A stretch of 64,000 nucleotides of DNA, from positions 124,001-188,000 of the forward strand of contig JAFGUG010000057.1 in assembly GCA_016938655.1 (NCBI GenBank), given 5' to 3'. A program made the position numbers and the translations under genes. The notes under the pieces are model-generated. The model was not told where the DNA came from and made no database searches. It saw nothing but the letters and a program-made list of their open reading frames with translations. Positions 54,931-62,759 of this stretch are shown piece by piece (within the stretch, counting starts at the first letter, position 1; each line of letters begins with the position of its first letter). This DNA is from Thiotrichales bacterium. GTDB taxonomy: Bacteria; Pseudomonadota; Gammaproteobacteria; Thiomicrospirales; Thiomicrospiraceae.

Positions 54931-57057
54931 ATGGCAAACAAGAATACGCTTCTTGAAGAACTGACTTTACAGCGCGAGCAGAACAAATTATTGCTGGATA
55001 TCATTGATGCCATTCCCGATCCCATTGTGGCTAAAAACTGGGAAGGTAATTTTATATTTGCCAATAAAGCGTGCGCTGACCTTTACAATACTCAGCCCGA
55101 ACACATGATTGGCCGTGATGACGGTTACTTTACCGGCAACCAAGAACAGAACGATTTTTTTCGCGAAAACATTCAATCCATCATGACCAAGTTTAAGCCT
55201 GAAAGGGTTTATGAAGATTCTACCGATGCCAAAAGTGGCGAAACTCGAAACTACTTATCCCATAAAATTCCATTTAAAGACATCAACGATAAACTTAATA
55301 TCGCGGTTATTGCCAAAGATATTACTGAAATTACTGCTTTAAAAAACCAAGCAGAACTCAATGAAAAACGTCTTAACTATGTACTTGATGCCACCCATGA
55401 AGGCATTTGGGACTGGAACATCGAAACCGATGAAGTGTTTCACAACGAATTTTGGAATGTTTTAGCGGGTATAGAGGCGAGTGACTTCAGCTTTAAAGAG
55501 TTTGAATCCCTAATTCACCGAGACGATTTGCCAGCGGTTCAACAAACCATTGAACAAGCCCTTAAAAATGGCCAGCCTTACCAAATTAACTTTAGAATTA
55601 CGCGAGCCGACGGCACATGGATTTGGGTGAAAGATCGAGGCTGTGTGGTTGAACGTAATGAACTCAATGAACCCACCAGAATGGTCGGCTCAATTCACGA
55701 AGTGACGAATGAGATTAATCAGAACGAACAAATTCAGCAACTGGCTTTTTATGATCCTTTAACAGGCTTAGCTAACCGCCGTTTGCTGGATGAACTTTTA
55801 TTGGAGCGTATTAACCGCCATTTATTTGAAGGGGCTTATGGCGCTTTACTGTTTTTAGATTTAGACCACTTTAAAATCCTAAATGATACTCACGGTCACT
55901 ACATGGGTGACAACTTACTCATAGCGGTTGCCAAACGGCTTAAAAGCCAATTAAGGCAAGAAGATTTTGTCTCTCGATTTGGCGGTGATGAATTTGTTAT
56001 TATTTTAAACAACCTTTCAAACGATCAATCTACTGCAACAGAACTGGCTCAAAAAGTTGCAGAAAAAATTAAAGAAACCATCGCCCAACCTTTCTCATTA
56101 ACCAATAAACACATTGGCGTTACGCTTGAATACGAAATTGCCGCCAGTATTGGGATCGTCATGTTCCCAACCTACGCAGAAAGCGTAGAGCGACTTTTAC
56201 AGTTAGCTGACTTAGCACTCTATAAAGCAAAAGATAAAGGGCGGGATAGGGTTGTGCTCTTTGAAGCCCACATGCAAGAAGCCTTAGAAAGTTTAACGTT
56301 AATGCAAAGCAAACTTAAGGACGCTATTTCTAAAGGCAAACTCAACCTGTATTACCAAGGTAAATATAATCGTGACCTCAAGTTAATTGGGGCAGAAGCC
56401 TTGGTAAGATGGATTGACGATGATGGAAAAATGATTTTCCCCGATCAATTTATCCCCTTAGCCGAAGAGTCCAACTTAATCATTCCAATGGGGCTAAACT
56501 TACTTGAACAGGCCTGCAATCAACTTACCGAATGGAGCAAACACGCTGCATTTAAAGATTTATCCATTGCCGTAAACGTCAGTGCAAAACAGGTTTGGCA
56601 CCCAAACTTTATCGAAAGCTTTACCTCCGTCATAACAGAGAAGTGCATTAACCCTGCACAATTAACGATTGAAATCACCGAATCCATTATGGTGAGTGAC
56701 ATGGCCGAAACCATCCAAAAATTAGTCGCGCTTAAAAAACTCGGCGTTAAAGTTTCTTTAGACGACTTTGGTACTGGCTACTCTTCTATGAGTTATTTAA
56801 AACAGTTGCCGGTTGATGAAATCAAAATCGACGCCTAGTTTGTTCGCGATATTGTGTCCGACCCATCCGACTTAATGATGGTAAAAGCGATTTTAGATTT
56901 AGGCTCCAACTTTAAAGTCGGCGTGGTTGCAGAAGGCGTTGAAACCGAAGAACAAATGACAAAACTGCAAGCCATGAACATGCCATCTTATCAAGGTTAC
57001 TTACTATGTAAACCGCTACCAATAGACGCGTTTGAGGCACAGGCCATCAAACCCTAA
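54931..57057 (+). pseudogene. PAS-PAS-GGDEF-EAL protein with internal amber stop
   Basis: Soluble c-di-GMP protein: PAS (25-140), PAS (150-265), GGDEF (275-440; FLDLDHFKILNDTHGH, RFGGDEF, I-site RQED) and EAL (455 on; GAEALVRW, DDFGTGYSS, VDEIKID). At 56836-56838 a TAG follows KIDA; the same frame continues FVRDIVSD ... VVAEGVETEEQ ... QGYLLCKP to 57057. The usual sequence is KID-x-SFV, so the TAG replaces a Ser codon, as a TCG-to-TAG change. The truncated protein lacks the last EAL residues and would probably keep only cyclase activity. Start at the ATG at 54931 rather than a TTG at 54913. Confidence 0.88.
56512..56523. repeat. Degenerate iterated palindrome
   Basis: CAGGCCTGC core in the EAL domain coding region, encoding EQACNQ; about 10 of 12 bases match. 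Confidence 0.35.
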
Positions 57058-57313
57058 AGCAAAATTAAGCACAAAATTAAGCTTATTCATTTTCAACAAT
57101 AGCGCTTTCCTTCTATTGAAAAACGCATCCAATTATTCAAACCTTTCTAAAAACACTCCCCCCAACAAACCGTTGAACGCCCACTTCCAGCCTAAAAAAA
57201 TCAATCAAACAAAGCATGGCTTTTAACCCATTTGTATAACTACTGTTGAACTATAGTATAATTTTTAGAACGTCATAAATAACCCACTTACCGTTCAATA
57301 TTTAGGCTCACTC

Positions 57314-58906
57314 TTGAACCCATCAAACCCTGCTATTGACATCCTTTGGTTTAAACGCGATTTGCGGGTGCAAGATAACGTTGCACTGGTTGGTGCGTTG
57401 CAATCTTCCAAACAAAACTCAGCAGGCCTGCTCCCTTTGTATATTATTGAACCGCAAGCGTGGCAACAGCCCGATGCCTCTTACCGACAATGGCAGTTTG
57501 TGGTGGATTGTTTAGAAACCCTCAACCGAGCTTTAACCGAGATTGGCCAACCCCTGCAAGTGTACGTCGGTAACGCGGATGAGATTTTCCAAACCCTAAC
57601 TGAACGCTATCAAATAAACGCCCTTTGGAGCCATCAAGAAACAGGCAATGCGTGGAGTTTCAAACGGGATATTGCGGTTAAAAAATGGTGCCATGCACAA
57701 AATATTCGCTGGCATCAACCGCCACAACACCCCATTCAACGTGGCACCTTTAACCGAGATGAGTATGGCCAACTGAGCAACGCGTTCTTTAATACCATGC
57801 CGTTGCCTGCGCCGAAAAAATCCATTTTAAAATCGTTTTTTGCCGAGCATACGTTCAGCTTAGACACGGTCATTCACCTTGAACTACCGCTCACCTATTG
57901 GGCAAACGAAAACACCCAGCGCGGTGGACGACATCGTGCAGAAAAGGCGCTCAACAGCTTTTTACAAAGCCGCAGTGAACGCTACTTGCAAACCATCGCC
58001 AAACCCCTCACTGCACCACGGTTTAGTTCTCGATTGAGCCCACACCTTGCATGGGGCACGCTCTCGATTCGTGAAGTGATGACCGCCACTGAACACGCCA
58101 TTGCCGATTCGCAAAACGCCTTTAACAAACGGAACCTGCAGGCCTTTTATCAACGCTTGCATTGGCAGAGTCACTTTATGCAAAAACTCGAATCGGAACC
58201 CGAAATTGAGTTTACCGCCATGCACCCGCTGTTCAATAATTTGCGCCCGTGGAATGAGCAAGCAGAACAACATTTTGAAGCGTGGAAAACCGGGCAAACC
58301 GGCTACCCAATGGTCGATGCCTGTATGCGTAGCTTGATTCAAACGGGTTGGTTGCCGTTTAGAATGCGCGCCATGGTCATGTCGTTTGCCAGTTACCAGT
58401 TGTGGTTACCGTGGCAAAAAACCGCCCCCTTTCTAGCCAGTCTGTTTACCGACTACGAACCCGGCATTCACTATTCGCAAGTGCAAATGCAATCGGGTGT
58501 GACTGGCATTAACCAAATGCGCGTTTACAACCCGGTTAAACAGTCGCACGACCAAGACCCAACCGGGCAATTTATCAAACAGTGGTGCCCAGAATTACGC
58601 GCCTTAAGCCCCGAAGAAATTCATGCACCGTGGCTAACCGACAATGAACTGTTTGCCAGCAAAGTGGAGCTAGGCGTGGACTACCCGTTGCCGATTGTCG
58701 ATAACGACACCACCGCCCGCTTTGCCAAACAGACCTTGAGCGAGGTGCGTAAACAACTGGAATCTAAAGAGCTAAGTCGAGCGGTGTTTATTAAACACGG
58801 CAGTCGCCGCAAGTTGCCTAAAAAAACCAGTAATAAGAAGAAAACGACGACAAAGAGAACAAAAAAGAGAGAGGCGGTGCCAGATAATCAATTAGCGCTG
58901 TTCTAA
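57314..58906 (+). CDS. DNA photolyase / cryptochrome family protein
   Basis: 530-aa flavoprotein expected to repair pyrimidine dimers with light or act as a blue-light sensor. N-terminal antenna-binding domain [18 protein letters not shown] (1-135); FAD domain with [32 protein letters not shown], the [19 protein letters not shown] region and [27 protein letters not shown]. It starts with TTG at 57314; no better ATG is visible. The C-terminus is a Lys/Thr-rich tail (about residues 495-520). An exact palindrome at 57421 encodes SAGLLP. First gene of a photolyase cluster. Confidence 0.92.
   Translation: MNPSNPAIDILWFKRDLRVQDNVALVGALQSSKQNSAGLLPLYIIEPQAWQQPDASYRQWQFVVDCLETLNRALTEIGQPLQVYVGNADEIFQTLTERYQINALWSHQETGNAWSFKRDIAVKKWCHAQNIRWHQPPQHPIQRGTFNRDEYGQLSNAFFNTMPLPAPKKSILKSFFAEHTFSLDTVIHLELPLTYWANENTQRGGRHRAEKALNSFLQSRSERYLQTIAKPLTAPRFSSRLSPHLAWGTLSIREVMTATEHAIADSQNAFNKRNLQAFYQRLHWQSHFMQKLESEPEIEFTAMHPLFNNLRPWNEQAEQHFEAWKTGQTGYPMVDACMRSLIQTGWLPFRMRAMVMSFASYQLWLPWQKTAPFLASLFTDYEPGIHYSQVQMQSGVTGINQMRVYNPVKQSHDQDPTGQFIKQWCPELRALSPEEIHAPWLTDNELFASKVELGVDYPLPIVDNDTTARFAKQTLSEVRKQLESKELSRAVFIKHGSRRKLPKKTSNKKKTTTKRTKKREAVPDNQLALF
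57421..57432. repeat. Iterated palindrome AGCAGGCCTGCT, exact copy
   Basis: In the photolyase gene, AGL phase; first full copy after the 24-kb gap. Confidence 0.9.
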
Positions 58907-58932
58907 CAAACCACCCATCAAGCGAATCAGAA

Positions 58933-59103
58933 ATGGCACACAAGAAAGTAAACTTACCTGAAAAAATTTGTCCCGTCTGCGAACGACCGTTTGCATGGCG
59001 AAAAAAATGGCAAGCCAACTGGGATGAAATCGTCTATTGCTCAGAACGCTGTCGCCGAAATCGCAAACAAGCAAAATCCAACACGCAAGAATCAACCCAG
59101 TAA
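58933..59103 (+). CDS. DUF2256 zinc-finger-like small protein
   Basis: 56-aa protein with [23 protein letters not shown] then YCSERCRR: a CxxC ... CxxxC pattern that likely binds zinc. DUF2256 genes commonly sit next to photolyases. It lies 26 bases after one photolyase and 11 before the other, so all three are likely one operon. Start is the ATG at 58933. Function unknown. Confidence 0.9.
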   Translation: MAHKKVNLPEKICPVCERPFAWRKKWQANWDEIVYCSERCRRNRKQAKSNTQESTQ

Positions 59104-59114
59104 TAAGGACGTTT

Positions 59115-60701
59115 ATGAACACCAAAACCACTGCTTCTCACACTCAGCAGGCCTGCCGAAACTTGTGTTTGGTGTTGGGCGATCAACTTAATCTCGATTC
59201 TGAACTATGGCAAACCGTTGACCCCGAACAAGACCAAGTCTGGATGGCCGAAGTGCTGGACGAATCGCAAGCCGTGGCCTCCAGTAAAATGCGCACGTGG
59301 CTCTTCTTTAGCGCCATGCGCCAGTTTGCGCAAACACTACAAGCAAAAAATTACCAAGTGGATTACCACGCGATTAGTGAAGGGCTAAGCGACTTTTCGG
59401 TGGCACTAGAACAAGCCATTCAACATTGGCAACCGCAAGCGATTCAGTGCGTATTGCCGGGTGACGAACGGGTTCGCCAACTGCTTGAGCAAACTGCCAA
59501 ACAGCACGATCTTAAAATCCATTGGTTGCCCGACCGTCACTTTATCGCCGAACCGGGTGAATTTACCAAATGGATGGCCAATAAAAAACAGCCGCGTATG
59601 GAGTATTGGTATCGGTATTTGCGTAAGAAACACGGCATCTTAATGGACCCAGAAAATCAACCAGTTGGTGGTGCGTGGAACTTCGACAAAGCGAACCGTA
59701 AAACCTTTGGTAAAGGAGGTCCAGGCCTGCTAGAACAGAACGCACAAACTCCGCCACTCGATGCCGAATCGCAAACCTTAATCGACCAAGTGAAAGCCGA
59801 TATTAACGAACACCTACCCAACTTACCCGGAAATTGGGGCACGTTTATGTGGCCGATTAATCGTGAACAAGCACTGACGTCGCTAGAAGAATTTATTACC
59901 TATCGACTGCCGCAGTTTGGCGACTTTCAAGATGCAATGTGGACGGGTGAAGACTGGCTCTATCACTCGCTGTTATCCTCCAGCTTAAATCTCAAACTGC
60001 TCAATCCACGAGAGGTGATTCAAGCCGCCGAACAGGCCTTTAAAAATCTAAAAGCGCCCATTAATGCGGTAGAAGGCTTTATACGACAAATACTCGGTTG
60101 GCGAGAGTTTGTGCGGGGATTGTACTGGCAAAACCGCGAAAATTGGCTTACGTTTAACGCCCTCCAAGCCGAAAACACCCTGCCTGAATTTTACTGGACG
60201 GGCGACACCAAAATGCGCTGCTTAAGTGAATCGCTGCGCCCTGTGTTAAATCAAGGTTATGGCCATCACATACAACGCCTGATGGTCACTGGATTGTTCG
60301 CCCTGCTCTGGCAAACCAAACCGCAACAGGTGCACGACTGGTATTTGGCGATGTACGTTGATGCGATTGCTTGGGTCGAAATCCCCAACACCATCGGCAT
60401 GGGACAATACGCCGATGGCGGCATCGTCGGCTCCAAACCCTACATTGCCAGTGGCGCCTACATCAACCGAATGTCTAACTATTGCCAACACTGCCGCTAC
60501 AAACCCACCGAAGCCAGCAACGAGCAGGCCTGCCCATTTACTACTTTGTATTGGGGATTCATAGAAAAACACCAACCGCTATTAAGCAAAAATCCACGCT
60601 TAGCGATGCAAGTAAAACACTGGAACAACAAATCCGATACCGAACAAAAAGCGATTCAAAAACGCGTGGATTGGTTGTTTAAGAATATTGAAGTGGTTTA
60701 G
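59115..60701 (+). CDS. FeS-type (6-4) photolyase / bacterial cryptochrome (PhrB-like)
   Basis: 528 aa from the ATG at 59115 (AAGGAC 4 bases upstream; an in-frame start at 59037 lies inside DUF2256). Family motifs: LCLVLGDQLN, VLPGDERVRQLL, RMEYWYRYLRKKHGIL, GGAWNFDKANRK, FIRQILGWREFVRGLYW, and the four [4Fe-4S] cysteines in KMRCLSE and YCQHCRYKPTEASNEQACPF. These are the FeS-BCP (PhrB/CryB) proteins that repair (6-4) photoproducts. Palindromes at 59146 and 60523 encode QACRN and EQACPF, the latter giving one cluster ligand. Confidence 0.94.
   Translation: MNTKTTASHTQQACRNLCLVLGDQLNLDSELWQTVDPEQDQVWMAEVLDESQAVASSKMRTWLFFSAMRQFAQTLQAKNYQVDYHAISEGLSDFSVALEQAIQHWQPQAIQCVLPGDERVRQLLEQTAKQHDLKIHWLPDRHFIAEPGEFTKWMANKKQPRMEYWYRYLRKKHGILMDPENQPVGGAWNFDKANRKTFGKGGPGLLEQNAQTPPLDAESQTLIDQVKADINEHLPNLPGNWGTFMWPINREQALTSLEEFITYRLPQFGDFQDAMWTGEDWLYHSLLSSSLNLKLLNPREVIQAAEQAFKNLKAPINAVEGFIRQILGWREFVRGLYWQNRENWLTFNALQAENTLPEFYWTGDTKMRCLSESLRPVLNQGYGHHIQRLMVTGLFALLWQTKPQQVHDWYLAMYVDAIAWVEIPNTIGMGQYADGGIVGSKPYIASGAYINRMSNYCQHCRYKPTEASNEQACPFTTLYWGFIEKHQPLLSKNPRLAMQVKHWNNKSDTEQKAIQKRVDWLFKNIEVV
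59146..59157. repeat. Iterated palindrome, one mismatch (AGCAGGCCTGCC)
   Basis: In the N-terminal codons of the FeS photolyase; followed by GAAACTTG. Confidence 0.75.
59720..59731. repeat. Degenerate iterated palindrome
   Basis: CCAGGCCTGCT core in the FeS photolyase, encoding PGLLE; about 10 of 12 bases match. Confidence 0.4.
60523..60534. repeat. Iterated palindrome, one mismatch (AGCAGGCCTGCC)
   Basis: In the FeS photolyase over the last cluster-cysteine codon (EQACPF). Confidence 0.75.
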
Positions 60702-60716
60702 GGTTTAATTAAAGTT

Positions 60717-60728
60717 AGCAGGCCTGCT
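60717..60728. repeat. Iterated palindrome AGCAGGCCTGCT, exact copy
   Basis: Intergenic, 16 bases after the FeS photolyase stop; followed by TGATTTAGAA. Confidence 0.9.
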
Positions 60729-60863
60729 TGATTTAGAACTATTACGTAATTACTTTAATAACCCAATTGGATTTAAAGTAGTATTCATTAAAATTTATTG
60801 ATTAGGTTTTAATCTAACTTTACCAAGCATTGGCATCTCAGCCAACTACACACAGGAGTCATC

Positions 60864-61766
60864 ATGGGTTTAGGTAAAACAATCAGAATATATCTTAATG
60901 ATGGCTCTGTTTCAGGCATACGCCATGCGGAGATAGTCAACTGGACCGGTCAGGCAATCACATCTCCTCGTTCAAAAATTAAAAATTTAGCCTCTTGGGA
61001 TGAATCAAACAAGCCAGGAGTCTATTTTCTTTTTGGGGTTGATAAAGAAAGTGGAGATGACGCTGTATACATAGGTGAGGCTGAAAATGTCTTTTCTAGA
61101 TTACAGAATCACATAACCAAAAAAGACTTTTGGAATGAAGTTGTTTTCTTTACAAGTAAAGATGAAAACCTAACGAAATCGCATGTTAAATACCTTGAAT
61201 CGAAATTGGTACAACTCGCAAAGCTCTCAGCAAGACATGTAGTCCTTAATGGCAATGAGCCACAACGGCCTGTTTTACCAAGAGGTGATAGAGATGCAAT
61301 GGATGAATTTATTGCCAATCTAATAATATTACTTGGTGCAGTTGGCTACAAAACTCTAGAAAGTATTGACAAGGCAAAACCAACTCTGATTTGTGAACAA
61401 GATAGCCAAGTTATAGAAGTCCCAAACACTGATATCTTGGAGTTGTTTCTAAAGGTTAAAGGAATTGATGCCCAGGCAAATGTGACAGATGAAGGGATTG
61501 TTGTTTTGGCAAACTCCCATGCTTCTAAAACTGTCAATAAAAGCCTTTCAGCAGGGTATGCAAAGTTAAGAAACCAGCTAGTTCAAAACGGAACCTTGAT
61601 CGAAATGGATGGCATATTACTATTCACGAAAAACCAACTATTTAAAAGTCCATCACAAGCGGCAGCAATTATTGTTGGTTATTCAGTAAATGGCCTTAAC
61701 CAATGGAAAACTAAAGATGGATTTACATTAAAGTCTGTTGAAGAATCTAATACACAAAACATCTAA
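60864..61766 (+). CDS. GIY-YIG nuclease-like protein with DUF4357
   Basis: 300 aa. GIY-YIG-like domain near residues 50-115 (KPGVYFLFGVD ... AVYIGEAENVFSRL), where GVY and YIG are the core signature and Arg in SRL is the catalytic position. The C-terminus SQAAAIIVGYSVNGLNQWK is a DUF4357 domain. Such proteins are found as lone genes and near defence loci; no restriction partner is here. AGGAG precedes the ATG. Confidence 0.88.
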   Translation: MGLGKTIRIYLNDGSVSGIRHAEIVNWTGQAITSPRSKIKNLASWDESNKPGVYFLFGVDKESGDDAVYIGEAENVFSRLQNHITKKDFWNEVVFFTSKDENLTKSHVKYLESKLVQLAKLSARHVVLNGNEPQRPVLPRGDRDAMDEFIANLIILLGAVGYKTLESIDKAKPTLICEQDSQVIEVPNTDILELFLKVKGIDAQANVTDEGIVVLANSHASKTVNKSLSAGYAKLRNQLVQNGTLIEMDGILLFTKNQLFKSPSQAAAIIVGYSVNGLNQWKTKDGFTLKSVEESNTQNI

Positions 61767-61780
61767 ACCACTCTTTCACA

Positions 61781-61806
61781 AAACCCAGCAGGCCTGCTGG
61801 GTTTTG
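61781..61806. terminator. 26-bp perfect palindrome, bidirectional terminator built on the repeat
   Basis: The iterated palindrome extended on both sides by AAAACCC / GGGTTTT, between convergent genes. A near-perfect stem ending in TTTT in both directions. Confidence 0.75.
61788..61799. repeat. Iterated palindrome AGCAGGCCTGCT, exact copy
   Basis: Core of the 26-bp palindrome between the GIY-YIG gene and the ATPase gamma gene. Confidence 0.92.
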
Positions 61807-61838
61807 AAACAACACTTCAAAAACAGTCCTTACCAACT

Positions 61839-62759
61839 TCACACATTCGATTGATTGAGTAGGATAATCTCGATCTCTTCGATAATCTCTTCTTGGCGTA
61901 AGGCGTTACTTTTAATCAGCAGTTCTGCGGTTTTTTTGTCGAGGTAGCGGGTGGCGTTTTCTAGATGCTGAATACGCGATTGGTTTTCGGCCATCAGCGA
62001 ACTGGTAAGAATATGCTGCAAATTATGTCCGATAAATTGTTCGGTGAGTTCGAGGTAAAAATCGATCGGGTTTAAGTTGAGAATCGGCTCGGCATGCACG
62101 GTGCTTGTTGAATCATTCAAATCTTGTTCATTAGACGATTCGACCAACTCTGAAAACGGCGGTAGCAGTTGTTGGGTAAGGACTTTTTGTTTGGCTTGAT
62201 CGTGATAGATAGCGAACAAGCTTATCGGTTGTGTTGAGTCATTCTTGGGTTGTAATGTATCCAGAGTTAAGGCAATTAACTCGACAACGTGGCTGATCTC
62301 TTCGGTGACATCGGCACCTTGTAAATAATGAATAGCGGGTTGCGATTCATCGGAAGCAGAATGAACCACCGAACTTAATAACGTTTGTAATTTGCTCCCT
62401 AAGGCAATGACTTGCGTTTGATGCGTCTGCTCACTTTCTGGGTCACTTTTCTGTGCAAACTCGGTTTGTAAGGTCTGCCAAATTTGGCCGTTAAAGTCGC
62501 CACAAAACCCGCGTTCTGAACCGATTAATAACACGATTTGCTTGGCAGGTTCGTTTAAAACCGTCGGTCGGGCTTGTGGGTAGGCGATTAAAAAATCGGT
62601 GGCCATGGTGGTGATATGGTTGGCGATGGCTTGCTGGGCTTGAATGCGTTTTTCTAGCTTATGGGTTTCCATATTCGCTAAGGTTTTCATGGAGTGCATA
62701 ATGCTGCGAATGTCTTGCAGCTTGCCACGATGCGCCTCAAGGTCGTGTCTAAACGCCAT
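61839..62759 (-). CDS. atpG: N-ATPase (alternative F-type) gamma subunit
   Basis: 306-aa gamma subunit, the rotor shaft of an F-type ATPase. N-terminal helix [42 protein letters not shown] in the middle and the C-terminal helix [23 protein letters not shown] (core SLMAENQSR) match the fold; the middle is diverged from the housekeeping AtpG. It overlaps the alpha gene by 11 bases and is the last gene of its operon, the order known for N-ATPases (alpha then gamma), not the alpha-gamma-beta-epsilon order of standard operons. Confidence 0.88.
   Translation of the reverse strand: MAFRHDLEAHRGKLQDIRSIMHSMKTLANMETHKLEKRIQAQQAIANHITTMATDFLIAYPQARPTVLNEPAKQIVLLIGSERGFCGDFNGQIWQTLQTEFAQKSDPESEQTHQTQVIALGSKLQTLLSSVVHSASDESQPAIHYLQGADVTEEISHVVELIALTLDTLQPKNDSTQPISLFAIYHDQAKQKVLTQQLLPPFSELVESSNEQDLNDSTSTVHAEPILNLNPIDFYLELTEQFIGHNLQHILTSSLMAENQSRIQHLENATRYLDKKTAELLIKSNALRQEEIIEEIEIILLNQSNV

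Noticed and set aside
1022-61799. The iterated palindrome as ends of insertion sequences, a CRISPR, or REP elements
   Set aside because: Copies are single, unevenly spaced, with no transposase, spacer structure or paired REP arrangement, and many lie within intact genes.
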